A stretch of 35,796 bases of DNA from IMG/VR virus record IMGVR_UViG_3300045051_000105, positions 1 through 35,796 of that record, one strand, 5' to 3'. This document shows positions 17,310 through 23,820 of the stretch, piece by piece. Each line of letters starts with the position of its first letter. The stretch's first letter is position 1. Source of the stretch: a virus. A program made the translations under genes and the position numbers. The notes under the pieces were generated by a model. The model saw nothing but the letters and a program-made list of their open reading frames with translations. It ran no database searches and was not told where the DNA came from.

Positions 17310-17346
17310 AGCAAGGTCGGGGAATATCTCCGACTTTTGCTTTTTA
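17310..17346 (+). terminator. Strong intrinsic terminator ending the late operon
   Basis: GCAAGGTCGGGGA (17311-17323) pairs with TCTCCGACTTTTGC (17327-17340), with one bulge and G-T pairs, followed by TTTTT. The stem is long and G+C-rich for this genome. It closes the plus-strand late block after the metallophosphoesterase. Confidence 0.82.
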
Positions 17347-17460
17347 AAATAATTTATTGATATTTGTATTAAGCAACTGCAACTGCTAACAAAAACTTTA
17401 ATGGCTCATTTTATATTTAGGGAGTTGCAGACCTATTTATAATTTGAGCCTTTATATTTT

Positions 17461-17943
17461 ATGACAATCTGGGCAAGTATTAAAGGTTACGAAGGCTTAT
17501 ATGAAGTAAGCACATTAGGTGAAATAAAGAGTTTTCACAATGGCAAAGAAAAACTAATTAAATGCACTATTCATAAACAAAATGGATATGCTTATTTTCA
17601 ATTAGTTAAAAATGGTGAAAAGAAAACAATGAGATTACACAAAGTTGTAATGGTATCTTTTATTGGAGAAAGTAGTAAAATTATAAATCACAAGAATGGA
17701 GATAAAACCGACAATAGATTGGATAATCTTGAGTACATAAGTAGCAGAGAAAATTCATCACATTATTGGAAAGATTTAAAATTGCCAGGTATTTATTATA
17801 ACAAGAAAACAGATAAATATAGAGCAAGGATTTATCACAATGGTAAAAGTATTCATCTTGGATATTTTCAAACTAAATTATTAGCTTACATGAAAATAAA
17901 AGATTACGAATCAGAAAATAAAATAGAAAATAAGTATAGATAA
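17461..17943 (+). CDS. NUMOD4-HNH homing endonuclease with C-terminal AP2-like domain
   Basis: 160 aa. N-terminal NUMOD4 motif (IWASIKGYEGLYEVSTLGEIKSF), a central HNH nuclease (LHKVVMVSFIG, then IINHKNGDKTDNRLDNLEYISSREN), and an AP2-like DNA-binding part (GIYYNKKTDKYRARIYHNGKSIHLGYF). Such free-standing enzymes cut DNA lacking the element and spread by repair. It stands alone between two terminators, the only plus-strand gene in the convergence zone, which fits recent insertion. It is related in layout to the endonucleases at 22357 and 26681, but those end in a different domain. Confidence 0.9.
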   Translation: MTIWASIKGYEGLYEVSTLGEIKSFHNGKEKLIKCTIHKQNGYAYFQLVKNGEKKTMRLHKVVMVSFIGESSKIINHKNGDKTDNRLDNLEYISSRENSSHYWKDLKLPGIYYNKKTDKYRARIYHNGKSIHLGYFQTKLLAYMKIKDYESENKIENKYR

Positions 17944-17944
17944 C

Positions 17945-17983
17945 AAAAATCCCCAAAGCCAAAAGCAGAGGGGATTATTTTTT
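17945..17983. terminator. Bidirectional terminator between converging blocks
   Basis: AATCCCC (17948-17954) pairs with GGGGATT (17970-17976). On the plus strand ATTTTTT follows; on the minus strand TTTTGTT follows. It can end both the plus-strand endonuclease transcript and the minus-strand replication operon, whose last gene stops at 18001. Confidence 0.85.
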
Positions 17984-18000
17984 AACACTATGAAATCAAA

Positions 18001-19356
18001 TTAAAATCCAGGAGATACATATTTTGGGTTTGTTTCTAAAATCTTGCTCGTAGCAGTATCAATAAATAATTCTGCAGTTTTAGTTTCTCCTTGTCTATTC
18101 TTTAAAAATATGTATTCTATAATATTTGTAAATGTTACATTAGGGTCATTATTTTCCTTAGCCCTTTCGTAAGCATAATAATCTTCTCTATATAAACCAA
18201 TTACAACTGAAGCATCTTGTTCTAATTGTGATGTACTTCTTAAGTCTGATAATTTTGGTCTATTACTACCTCTACCTTCAACTTGTCTGTTTAGTTGTGC
18301 AGCACATAAAAATGGTATCTTTAACATTTTAGCGAGTTGTTGAATCTTTTTTGAAACAGAGCCAACTACTGCCGTTTCATCAGAACTTTTTATTTGATTA
18401 TCAGTGCATAATTGAATATAGTCAATTGCCACCATATCAATCTTTTCTTCTCTAACTATTCTTTGAATTAAAGAACTCAAATAATTTATATCACGATTAC
18501 TCCCATCATAAAACTTAATAGGTAAATTCTCTAATTCTGTAACTGCCTTTTTTTGTATCTCACTAAATTGCTCAATAGAAATTCTACCAGAATTTATTTT
18601 AGAATATGATAATCCAGAATCAAGTTGCCCACTTATCATTCTATAAATTAAAGATTCAACAGGCATTTCTAAAGATAAAAAAAGTACCTTTTTATTAAGT
18701 TGTGCAGCCCTTTTTGTATGCTCTAATAAACATATAGTTTTACCTTGACCTGGCCTTGCTGCAAATAAAATTACACCACCATTCATCCAACCACCTGTTA
18801 CATTATCAAGAATGTTATATCCAGTTGGTACTCCAGGAGTGCTACCATTAGTCATAACCTCACCAAGAGTATTAACTGCAATTGATAATGCCTTTTTTAT
18901 GTCTAAAACCTCATCGCCTATTGGCATATATGAATGAGAAGTTACATTATTTATTTTATCAACAATTGAGAAATAATCATGACCTGTTGCCAACGAATTA
19001 TTTACCTCACGAGTTAATGTTAATAAATCTCTCTTACCCTTTAGTTCAGCCAAATACAAGATAACCTCTTGAGCATTTAAAGGAGTTCTTGTTGTTGATG
19101 CCATCATTACATCTACCCAATCATTGCTTCCTTTTGATTTTAAGCGTATAATAATATCCGATTGAGTGAATGTACCTTTTTCGGAAAATAATTCAACACA
19201 AGTCAAATAAACGGCTTTAGTTGTACCAAAGTGAAATACATCTGGAGTAATAATCTTTTGGATGTCTTTGGTATAGCTTGGGTGATTCATTAAGAGAGCC
19301 AAGACTTCTCTTTCGGCATCTAAATCGGTAAATGCTACTTTATCTAATTGTTTCAT
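18001..19356 (-). CDS. dnaB: Replicative DNA helicase, DnaB family
   Basis: 451 aa, full length for the family. N-terminal domain about 8-110 (LDAEREVLALLMNHPSY, ITPDVFHFGTTKAVY); linker; RecA-like motor from about 165 (GVPTGYNILDNVTGGWMNGG). Walker A is A-R-P-G-Q-G-K-T at about 200-207; FLSLEMPVESL follows; Walker B is in DMVAIDYIQL; later CAAQLNRQVEGR and SDLRSTSQLEQDASVV are the usual DnaB motifs. It unwinds DNA at the phage fork. It is the last gene of the long minus operon, next to a likely loader, so the phage brings its own helicase but no polymerase or primase that I can see. Confidence 0.95.
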   Translation of the reverse strand: MKQLDKVAFTDLDAEREVLALLMNHPSYTKDIQKIITPDVFHFGTTKAVYLTCVELFSEKGTFTQSDIIIRLKSKGSNDWVDVMMASTTRTPLNAQEVILYLAELKGKRDLLTLTREVNNSLATGHDYFSIVDKINNVTSHSYMPIGDEVLDIKKALSIAVNTLGEVMTNGSTPGVPTGYNILDNVTGGWMNGGVILFAARPGQGKTICLLEHTKRAAQLNKKVLFLSLEMPVESLIYRMISGQLDSGLSYSKINSGRISIEQFSEIQKKAVTELENLPIKFYDGSNRDINYLSSLIQRIVREEKIDMVAIDYIQLCTDNQIKSSDETAVVGSVSKKIQQLAKMLKIPFLCAAQLNRQVEGRGSNRPKLSDLRSTSQLEQDASVVIGLYREDYYAYERAKENNDPNVTFTNIIEYIFLKNRQGETKTAELFIDTATSKILETNPKYVSPGF

Positions 19357-19371
19357 AGTGTTGTTGTTTTA

Positions 19372-19848
19372 CTAAAACTTAAATGGGTTCACCACATTCG
19401 GTATATTAATACCTCTTGGCATATATCCTTCATCTTCCCAGGTGCGTTGATTAAGGTATGTAACGGGATGCTTTCTAAACTTAATATCTGGTGTTGATTT
19501 TAAATAGTGTGGCAAAGTTTCAAATATTTTCTCAATATCTTTCATTGGTAACTTTAAAAACTTTGTCTTTGCATCCTTTGTGCCAATCTTTTTATCATAA
19601 AGATTCCAAAACTTAATAAAAGCATCCTCTTTTTCATTTACCTCTTTGAGTATTTCTTGGGCACTCACTTTGGGTAATTGTGGCATTGCTAAAGGCTTAT
19701 CAATATGGTAAATTAAGTCCAATCCTTCGGTGCCAGATAACTTTGTTTCATTGAGAGAATCTAATAACTCTTGGTCTTTTATTGCGTAGTGAAACTTACT
19801 TAATAATTCTTGCAAGAAATCACCGAGTGCTAACTGTTTAGTTTTCAT
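19372..19848 (-). CDS. Replication protein, probable helicase loader
   Basis: 158 aa from the ATG at 19848; upstream ATGs at 19860 and 19902 are open but lie deeper in the previous gene, whereas 19848 gives the 11-base overlap (ATGAAAACTAA) seen elsewhere in this operon. The C-terminal part has F-I-K-F-W-N-L-Y-D-K-K-I-G with an 'AK.KFLKL...DIEKIFETLPHYL.STPD..FRKHPVTYLN.R.WEDEGY' pattern, which I know from replication and helicase-loader proteins of Bacteroidota phages and plasmids. Directly upstream of the DnaB gene, it probably loads the helicase. No ATPase motif is present, so it is not a DnaC-type AAA+ loader. Confidence 0.72.
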   Translation of the reverse strand: MKTKQLALGDFLQELLSKFHYAIKDQELLDSLNETKLSGTEGLDLIYHIDKPLAMPQLPKVSAQEILKEVNEKEDAFIKFWNLYDKKIGTKDAKTKFLKLPMKDIEKIFETLPHYLKSTPDIKFRKHPVTYLNQRTWEDEGYMPRGINIPNVVNPFKF

Positions 19849-20083
19849 TGTGTTGTTCATTATACCAATCTTTAAATTTCTTAATTCTAATAAATGATGC
19901 AAATTGCTCTCTATTCTTTGACATTTGCAACCTCATAATCCAAACTGCCAATGTTGTGTGAGAATTGTGAATTATACAATTGTCGAATGATTTAAAGTCA
20001 ATCATTGGCTCTTTTGTTTCTACAAAGTTTGTAGCCCAATCAATAGCCATTTGGAAGTATTCTTCTTGTTTCGATTGTTCCAT
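19838..20083 (-). CDS. Hypothetical small protein in replication operon
   Basis: 81 aa, unrecognised. Mixed helical: EEYFQMAIDWATNFVETKEP, then a segment with TTLAVWIMRLQMSKN and a basic end FIRIKKFKDWYN. It overlaps the preceding gene by 44 bases and the next by 11. Such deep overlap suggests a recent start shift or tight coupling. Confidence 0.65.
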   Translation of the reverse strand: MEQSKQEEYFQMAIDWATNFVETKEPMIDFKSFDNCIIHNSHTTLAVWIMRLQMSKNREQFASFIRIKKFKDWYNEQHNEN

Positions 20084-20336
20084 TTTTTAATTGTTTTCTT
20101 TTTTCTTTATCCTTTGCGTTCTTTCTTGCTTGCTCATCGGTCACATCGTAAATCTTAAACCAACCTTTAGCTAAAAGTCTTAGACTAAGTTTTTTCTTAC
20201 AATCGCAAACCAATCTCAAGCAATTAATATTACCATTCTTATCAAACCTATCTACCAAGTTAGTATTTGAGTAATCCTTAAAGCAATTGGGGCAATACAA
20301 ATGGTCTTTGTCAATTGTTGCCCTTCTATTTGCCAT
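20040..20336 (-). CDS. Zinc-ribbon-like small protein
   Basis: 98 aa from the ATG at 20336, which overlaps the upstream stop by 11 bases (ATGGCAAATAG). Two cysteine pairs, C-P-N-C near residue 15 and C-x-C (L-V-C-D-C-K-K) near 45, spaced 30 residues apart, suggest a zinc ribbon that binds nucleic acid or protein. The C-terminal third is very basic and helical (EQARKNAKDKEKRKQLK). The function is unknown; it is next to replication genes. Confidence 0.68.
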   Translation of the reverse strand: MANRRATIDKDHLYCPNCFKDYSNTNLVDRFDKNGNINCLRLVCDCKKKLSLRLLAKGWFKIYDVTDEQARKNAKDKEKRKQLKNGTIETRRILPNGY

Positions 20337-20553
20337 AAGTTTCATTGTAATATTGTTCTCCGTTTATATTTTCTTTTAAATAATATCTTGGAACTATTGT
20401 GTTACCTCTTTTATACCAAGCTTCCATTATCTGCTCTTTTTCCATTTGTTTGGCTTGTAAGATGTATTTTCTCATTTGAGCCATTCCTTGATTTAAATCA
20501 TAGTTGATAATTTTATCTTCCAACCATTCTACTGCCGTTTGTTTATTTTCCAT
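20326..20553 (-). CDS. Small early protein, MENK...TAV family, copy 1
   Basis: 75 aa: M-E-N-K-Q-T-A-V-E-W-L-E-D-K-I at the start, an A-K-Q-M-E-K-E-Q-I middle, and E-T-Y-G-K end. It is a paralogue of the next gene upstream (20543-20803), which shares the 'MENK.TAV..L.DK', '(A).. (M/I)EKEQI' and 'ETYGK' blocks. This family is common in Bacteroidota phages; the function is unknown. Start and stop both lie in 11-base overlaps with the neighbours. Confidence 0.8.
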   Translation of the reverse strand: MENKQTAVEWLEDKIINYDLNQGMAQMRKYILQAKQMEKEQIMEAWYKRGNTIVPRYYLKENINGEQYYNETYGK

Positions 20554-20803
20554 AAGTTTCTTCGTAAATATTATCGTAACCTGTTGTCATAAATGGTAAT
20601 CCAGTAAAGCTACACTCAGTATTTTTCAATACTTGTTCTGCAAATTCAAAAATCTGCTCTTTCTCTATTTCCTTAGCCTTGTCATACCAATCATTTAGAA
20701 ATTCATCAGCTTGCTTTCTGCTTATTTCATCTCGAACAAGAAGCCATTGAATCATTATAAATTTATCCTTTAAAAAATCTACTGCCGTTAGTTTATTTTC
20801 CAT
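20543..20803 (-). CDS. Small early protein, MENK...TAV family, copy 2
   Basis: 86 aa, tandem paralogue of the downstream neighbour: M-E-N-K-L-T-A-V-D-F-L-K-D-K-F, then K-A-K-E-I-E-K-E-Q-I-F and the same Y-E-E-T-Y-G-K end. It has about eleven additional residues, mostly before the shared end. Its start codon overlaps the upstream stop (ATGGAAAATAA). Function unknown. Confidence 0.8.
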   Translation of the reverse strand: MENKLTAVDFLKDKFIMIQWLLVRDEISRKQADEFLNDWYDKAKEIEKEQIFEFAEQVLKNTECSFTGLPFMTTGYDNIYEETYGK

Positions 20804-20975
20804 TATATTTTAAGTTTGATAAATACTGCGGATTAAATACTCCTGTATGTGGTAAATGGTTAATTGAATAAGACTTTGTAAGTTTCTCTACACTTACGGG
20901 CTTTGGCGATTCTGCTATCTCGCAAGATGTACATAATATTGTACATATCAATATTACAATTTTATTCTTCTTCAA
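20793..20975 (-). CDS. Small predicted lipoprotein
   Basis: 60 aa from a TTG at 20975, the only start codon before the signal. N-terminus: M-K-K-N-K, hydrophobic IVILICTILCT, then S-Cys18, a plausible lipobox of the kind seen in Bacteroidota. The mature part (about 43 aa) has P/S/V-rich EIAESPKPVSVEKLTKSYS and ends K-Y-N-G-K. Small phage lipoproteins made early can block entry of other phages, as for phage T5 Llp; here that is only a suggestion. Its stop overlaps the next gene by 11 bases. Confidence 0.7.
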   Translation of the reverse strand: MKKNKIVILICTILCTSCEIAESPKPVSVEKLTKSYSINHLPHTGVFNPQYLSNLKYNGK

Positions 20976-21222
20976 AATATTTAATTTGATTAAAATTTGT
21001 ATCCATTAAACCTCTACTTATCAAATATTGTGTTGCATCTTGTAATACAACCCTTCCATATTGATTTATTCCCCTTTTTGTTATAGTGCAAAAAAATAAA
21101 TACCAATATTTTTTAGTATTATATAATACGGTAGTTTCTCTATCAATTTCAACTTCTTCTGCATCCCAATGTGGATTCATAAATCCTAATCCTCCTGAAT
21201 AATCTAATTTTTTATTTTCCAT
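20962..21222 (-). CDS. Hypothetical small protein
   Basis: 86 aa, unrecognised. Starts M-E-N-K-K-L-D-Y-S-G-G-L-G, then a WDAEEVEIDRETTVLYN stretch and a beta-rich YWYLFFCTITKRG, ends EEE. No membrane or metal motif. ATG overlaps the upstream stop by 11 bases; its own end overlaps the lipoprotein TTG by 14 bases. Confidence 0.7.
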   Translation of the reverse strand: MENKKLDYSGGLGFMNPHWDAEEVEIDRETTVLYNTKKYWYLFFCTITKRGINQYGRVVLQDATQYLISRGLMDTNFNQIKYFEEE

Positions 21223-21436
21223 TGCATCTGTGACTTAGTTTAAATGTATTGTATTTGCAACCATAAATGACATAAGTAGAATCAAAATCATCATGAAAAT
21301 CTTCTTGAAAGTCATTGTTTTCATATTCCAAGATTGTTTGCGTGTTCATCGTCTGAGATTTTGAACTCCATGACAAAATAAGAGTAAGCAATAGCACTAA
21401 CTGGATTGCAATTAGGAATCTTTTTAAGTTCTTCAT
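21212..21436 (-). CDS. Small protein with N-terminal hydrophobic segment (start uncertain)
   Basis: 74 aa from 21436. Residues 7-23 (FLIAIQLVLLLTLILSW) look like a signal or membrane segment; the rest is acidic and ends C-N-G-K at the 11-base junction. The ATG at 21436 overlaps the previous stop as ATGA, which supports this start. A second ATG at 21349 would give a 45-aa soluble protein and would be preferred if the frame at 21321-21512 is the true neighbour. Both readings cannot easily be right together. Confidence 0.55.
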   Translation of the reverse strand: MKNLKRFLIAIQLVLLLTLILSWSSKSQTMNTQTILEYENNDFQEDFHDDFDSTYVIYGCKYNTFKLSHRCNGK

Positions 21437-21512
21437 ACTCTTGTAGCATTTTGGCGATTACCTCCCGATTGTCCTTTAATGCTTTTTCTTGTTGTGACTG
21501 CTTGCTTGCCAT
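21321..21512 (-). CDS. Hypothetical small protein in a third overlapping frame
   Basis: 63 aa. Begins at an ATGGCAAG after TAT, the same Y-G-K context that starts other genes in this operon; strongly helical (QQEKALKDNREVIAKMLQEYEEL). It overlaps the gene before it by 80 bases and the gene after it by 116. The amino acid make-up looks natural, whereas the last 23 residues of the upstream frame (RKSIKGQSGGNRQNATRV end) do not. This suggests the upstream gene lost its stop codon at this junction (CAA where other junctions have TAA). Confidence 0.5.
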   Translation of the reverse strand: MASKQSQQEKALKDNREVIAKMLQEYEELKKIPNCNPVSAIAYSYFVMEFKISDDEHANNLGI

Positions 21513-21615
21513 AAAGTTTTACATAATTAAGTTTTAATTGATAATCTAAGTTTGTTCCCCATTCGGAATATGTTAAACCAAGTTGGTTAGTTTTGAATTT
21601 GTGTTGTGATTTCAT
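21433..21615 (-). CDS. Hypothetical small protein, possibly extended by stop loss
   Basis: 60 aa. The first ~37 residues end K-L-Y-G-K, like neighbouring genes that stop right after Y-G-K. Here the next codon is CAA rather than a stop, and the frame runs 23 more codons (Q-A-V-T-T-R...) to a TGA that overlaps the next ATG. Either the extended protein is real and ATGA-coupled, or a point change removed the stop. Begins two bases after the nuclease gene stop. Unrecognised. Confidence 0.55.
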   Translation of the reverse strand: MKSQHKFKTNQLGLTYSEWGTNLDYQLKLNYVKLYGKQAVTTRKSIKGQSGGNRQNATRV

Positions 21616-21617
21616 GA

Positions 21618-22355
21618 TTAAAATAGGTAAGAGTTAATATAATATTGGTCAATGTCTAAGTAAGAGTTTACTCCAAAAAAGTTGTTATAAACCTCAACTC
21701 CTTTTGCAACCTTAGTCCAACCATTCTCAAGAAACTCATCCGAGCATTGAAAGAATCCTAAACGATTAGTTCCCTTTTCGATGACAATAAATGCCATCTT
21801 TTTGCCAAATAATTGTTGATAAATAGCTGCTTGAGAATCATAATTATACTTTTTTGCACTATACTTAAAATCATCAAGTGATGTTGTGGTTTTCAGGTCA
21901 TAAATCATATCGCCATTGATAATATCAGCTTTCCCCTTGAAAGGTAAATCCATGATTACTCCAGTTGTTGGTACTTCATATTTGCAACCATTATCCCAAA
22001 CTAATTTAGATAACTCACGATTGTTTCTTAAAGCCTTAACCATCCAATCAACCTCATCAGCCTCTTTGGTCAAAAGCATAAAATCCATGCCTCTATCTTT
22101 ACAAGCATCTTTGTATAAGTTTGTTGTTCTGGTAGAAGCATCAACTAATGGGAAGTCCTTTAATTTGTGGGGCTCTAATATAGCTTGATGAAAATAATTT
22201 CCTTGTAGCATAGCCAAAGTCTTTTCAGTTGGCACTCCAAACATCTTAGGGTTTCTAAGTAAGATTCCAATGTCTGAATTAGATAAAAATTGTCTACCTA
22301 ATTCACCATAATAATTTTTATCTTGCTTTAGCAATTCAATTGTTTCATTGTTCAT
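21618..22355 (-). CDS. Exonuclease VIII-like PD-(D/E)XK nuclease
   Basis: 245 aa. Family marks: LSNSDIGILLRNPKMF near the start, GNYFHQAILEP (His56, Glu61), then the nuclease core with Asp144 in GKADIINGD and Asp153-x-Lys155 in YDLKTTTS, followed by YDSQAAIYQQLFG, a Q...Y motif of the RecB/Cas4-like group. These enzymes resect double-stranded ends for annealing or recombination. The same operon codes for an SSB-like protein, but I recognise no annealing protein (RecT, Erf or Beta type), so the partner may be one of the unassigned genes. Confidence 0.87.
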   Translation of the reverse strand: MNNETIELLKQDKNYYGELGRQFLSNSDIGILLRNPKMFGVPTEKTLAMLQGNYFHQAILEPHKLKDFPLVDASTRTTNLYKDACKDRGMDFMLLTKEADEVDWMVKALRNNRELSKLVWDNGCKYEVPTTGVIMDLPFKGKADIINGDMIYDLKTTTSLDDFKYSAKKYNYDSQAAIYQQLFGKKMAFIVIEKGTNRLGFFQCSDEFLENGWTKVAKGVEVYNNFFGVNSYLDIDQYYINSYLF

Positions 22356-22356
22356 A

Positions 22357-22872
22357 TTATAAATATTTTAGTGTTGTATTGTTTATCCTATTACCATTTA
22401 GCTGACTACATAAATTTTGATAATTTATATTTAAAAGAATTGATGCTTCTTTAGCTGAATTGTAAATTTTACTATTAGATAAATCTATAACTTTTTTATT
22501 CATTTGCATCCTTCTTTTTTCACTAAAAACTTTTACACCAATTAAAAATGCGTGTTTCATATTTTCGCTATTGGTTGCCCATTCAAGATTAGAATAATGG
22601 TTATCATGCTTAATTCCATTAATATGGTTTACCTGAGGTTTATTGCCAGGATTATTTATAAAATTTAATGCAACAAGCCTATGAACCGAAATAGTTTTCT
22701 TTTTTCTATTCTTTACAAAATAAGCAACTTTATATCCCTTATGATTTAAAGATTGATTCATTATAAATCCTTGCTTATACATTTTACAATTAAAAGATTT
22801 AACATTACCAAAATTGCTTATCTGATATAAACCTTCATATCCTTTGATGTCTTTATAAATTTCATTTTCCAT
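22357..22872 (-). CDS. NUMOD4-HNH homing endonuclease with NUMOD1-like end
   Basis: 171 aa. NUMOD4 (IYKDIKGYEGLYQISNFGNVKSF), HNH core (SVHRLVALNFINN, then VNHINGIKHDNHYSNLEWATNSEN), and a NUMOD1-like C-terminus (KVIDLSNSKIYNSAKEASILLN ... NTTLKYL). It is close to the endonuclease at 26681-27226, including the N-x-x-L-K-Y-L end. It sits inside the early operon between a small gene and the nuclease gene, with an ATG overlapping the upstream Y-G-K stop by 11 bases, so it fits the operon without disrupting translation. Confidence 0.9.
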   Translation of the reverse strand: MENEIYKDIKGYEGLYQISNFGNVKSFNCKMYKQGFIMNQSLNHKGYKVAYFVKNRKKKTISVHRLVALNFINNPGNKPQVNHINGIKHDNHYSNLEWATNSENMKHAFLIGVKVFSEKRRMQMNKKVIDLSNSKIYNSAKEASILLNINYQNLCSQLNGNRINNTTLKYL

Positions 22873-23074
22873 AATTATTTTCTTTAAATGTTATTTGGTA
22901 TTTTCTTTTAAAATATAATTTAACATCACCATCTGGAGAAACTTCTTCAAAATCAGATGGAAAAATATCGTTTATCATAAATTCAAGTAATTGAAATATT
23001 GAATCCCAATAAGCATCAGAAAGTATTTCTTTCTGCTTTTCCCAGCTTGAATCATTGATTTTTGTACCATTCAT
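22862..23074 (-). CDS. Hypothetical small protein
   Basis: 70 aa, unrecognised. Helical start (SSWEKQKEILSDAYWDSIFQLLEFM), acidic turn (PSDFEEVSPDGD), then VKLYFKRKYQITFKEN and the N-Y-G-K end. Overlaps the previous gene by 23 bases and the next by 11 (ATGGAAAATGA). Confidence 0.7.
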   Translation of the reverse strand: MNGTKINDSSWEKQKEILSDAYWDSIFQLLEFMINDIFPSDFEEVSPDGDVKLYFKRKYQITFKENNYGK

Positions 23075-23273
23075 TTGCTATGATGTTTAAATATTCTTGA
23101 ACTTGTGGGTCTTTAATTTTACCATAAACATGAGATTGAACGATTCCTATCGTGTACTCTCTACCTCGGTATGGAAGTTTTTTATCTTTGTTTAATCTAT
23201 TTGCAGTTTCGATAAACAATTCTGAATAACTTCTATCTCTTGGTATTGGTAGTTTTTCTTTTGATTTACTCAT
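23052..23273 (-). CDS. Hypothetical small protein
   Basis: 73 aa, unrecognised. Basic and helical, with RDRSYSELFIETANRLN and YRGREYTIGIVQSHVYG, which could be a small DNA-binding fold, then helix DPQVQEYLNIIANEWYKNQ. The start overlaps the upstream stop as ATGA. Confidence 0.68.
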   Translation of the reverse strand: MSKSKEKLPIPRDRSYSELFIETANRLNKDKKLPYRGREYTIGIVQSHVYGKIKDPQVQEYLNIIANEWYKNQ

Positions 23274-23530
23274 AACTTTTCAATTTCATTTAAAACTTTT
23301 ATATAATGTTCTCTATTAGCTTTTATAGCTTTTATTGAATCTTTATCATAAGTATATGGAATAACATTAGAAGAAATAAAATCTAATATTAAATGCACTG
23401 CAATATCTGCACATCTTTTTGCTTCCAAATCATTAACATAATACTCAACACCTTCAGAATCTGTACCAAGATATAATGTGAATTTTTCAAATAAATCTTG
23501 TGCTTCTTTGATTGGATTCATATACCTCAT
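23270..23530 (-). CDS. Small early protein, MNP...AK.CA family
   Basis: 86 aa. After M-R-Y, MNPIKEAQDLFEKFTLYLG then LEAKRCADIAVHLILDFI and HYIKVLNEIEKL. The 'NP...A..L..KF....... AK.CA...V..IL.......... Y...V..E(I)' pattern is frequent in Bacteroidota phage early operons; the function is unknown. Start overlaps upstream TGA as ATGA; a second Met at residue 4 is also possible and matches family starts better. Confidence 0.78.
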   Translation of the reverse strand: MRYMNPIKEAQDLFEKFTLYLGTDSEGVEYYVNDLEAKRCADIAVHLILDFISSNVIPYTYDKDSIKAIKANREHYIKVLNEIEKL

Positions 23531-23808
23531 AATACCTTAAATGCTAAAATGTTGTTGATTGGGATGCACATTTGTTTTACCAGCTTAGGCAATAATTCTC
23601 TTTTGCCTTTGTGGATATGCTCCTCCATGATTGAGAAGTTTAGAAACGGTTCGGGGTGATTAATAATAACCATATTCCCCGATTCCGTAACCCCTAAAAT
23701 TTCAGATTCTAAATCTTCTTCTAAGTTTCCTAATTTGAAGATAAATCGTGCCTTATAGCCAACACTTCTTTCAATTGTCTTGACTAAGTTATTTGCGTTG
23801 CGTTTCAT
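23527..23808 (-). CDS. Hypothetical small protein
   Basis: 93 aa, unrecognised. Beta-rich: YKARFIFKLGNLEEDLESEILGVTESGNMVIIN, then HIHKGKRELLPKLVKQMCIPINNILAFKVL. It might be an OB- or SH3-like small barrel. Lies just downstream of the SSB-like gene and overlaps the following gene by four bases. Confidence 0.68.
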   Translation of the reverse strand: MKRNANNLVKTIERSVGYKARFIFKLGNLEEDLESEILGVTESGNMVIINHPEPFLNFSIMEEHIHKGKRELLPKLVKQMCIPINNILAFKVL

Positions 23809-23820
23809 TGTGTGTTGTGA

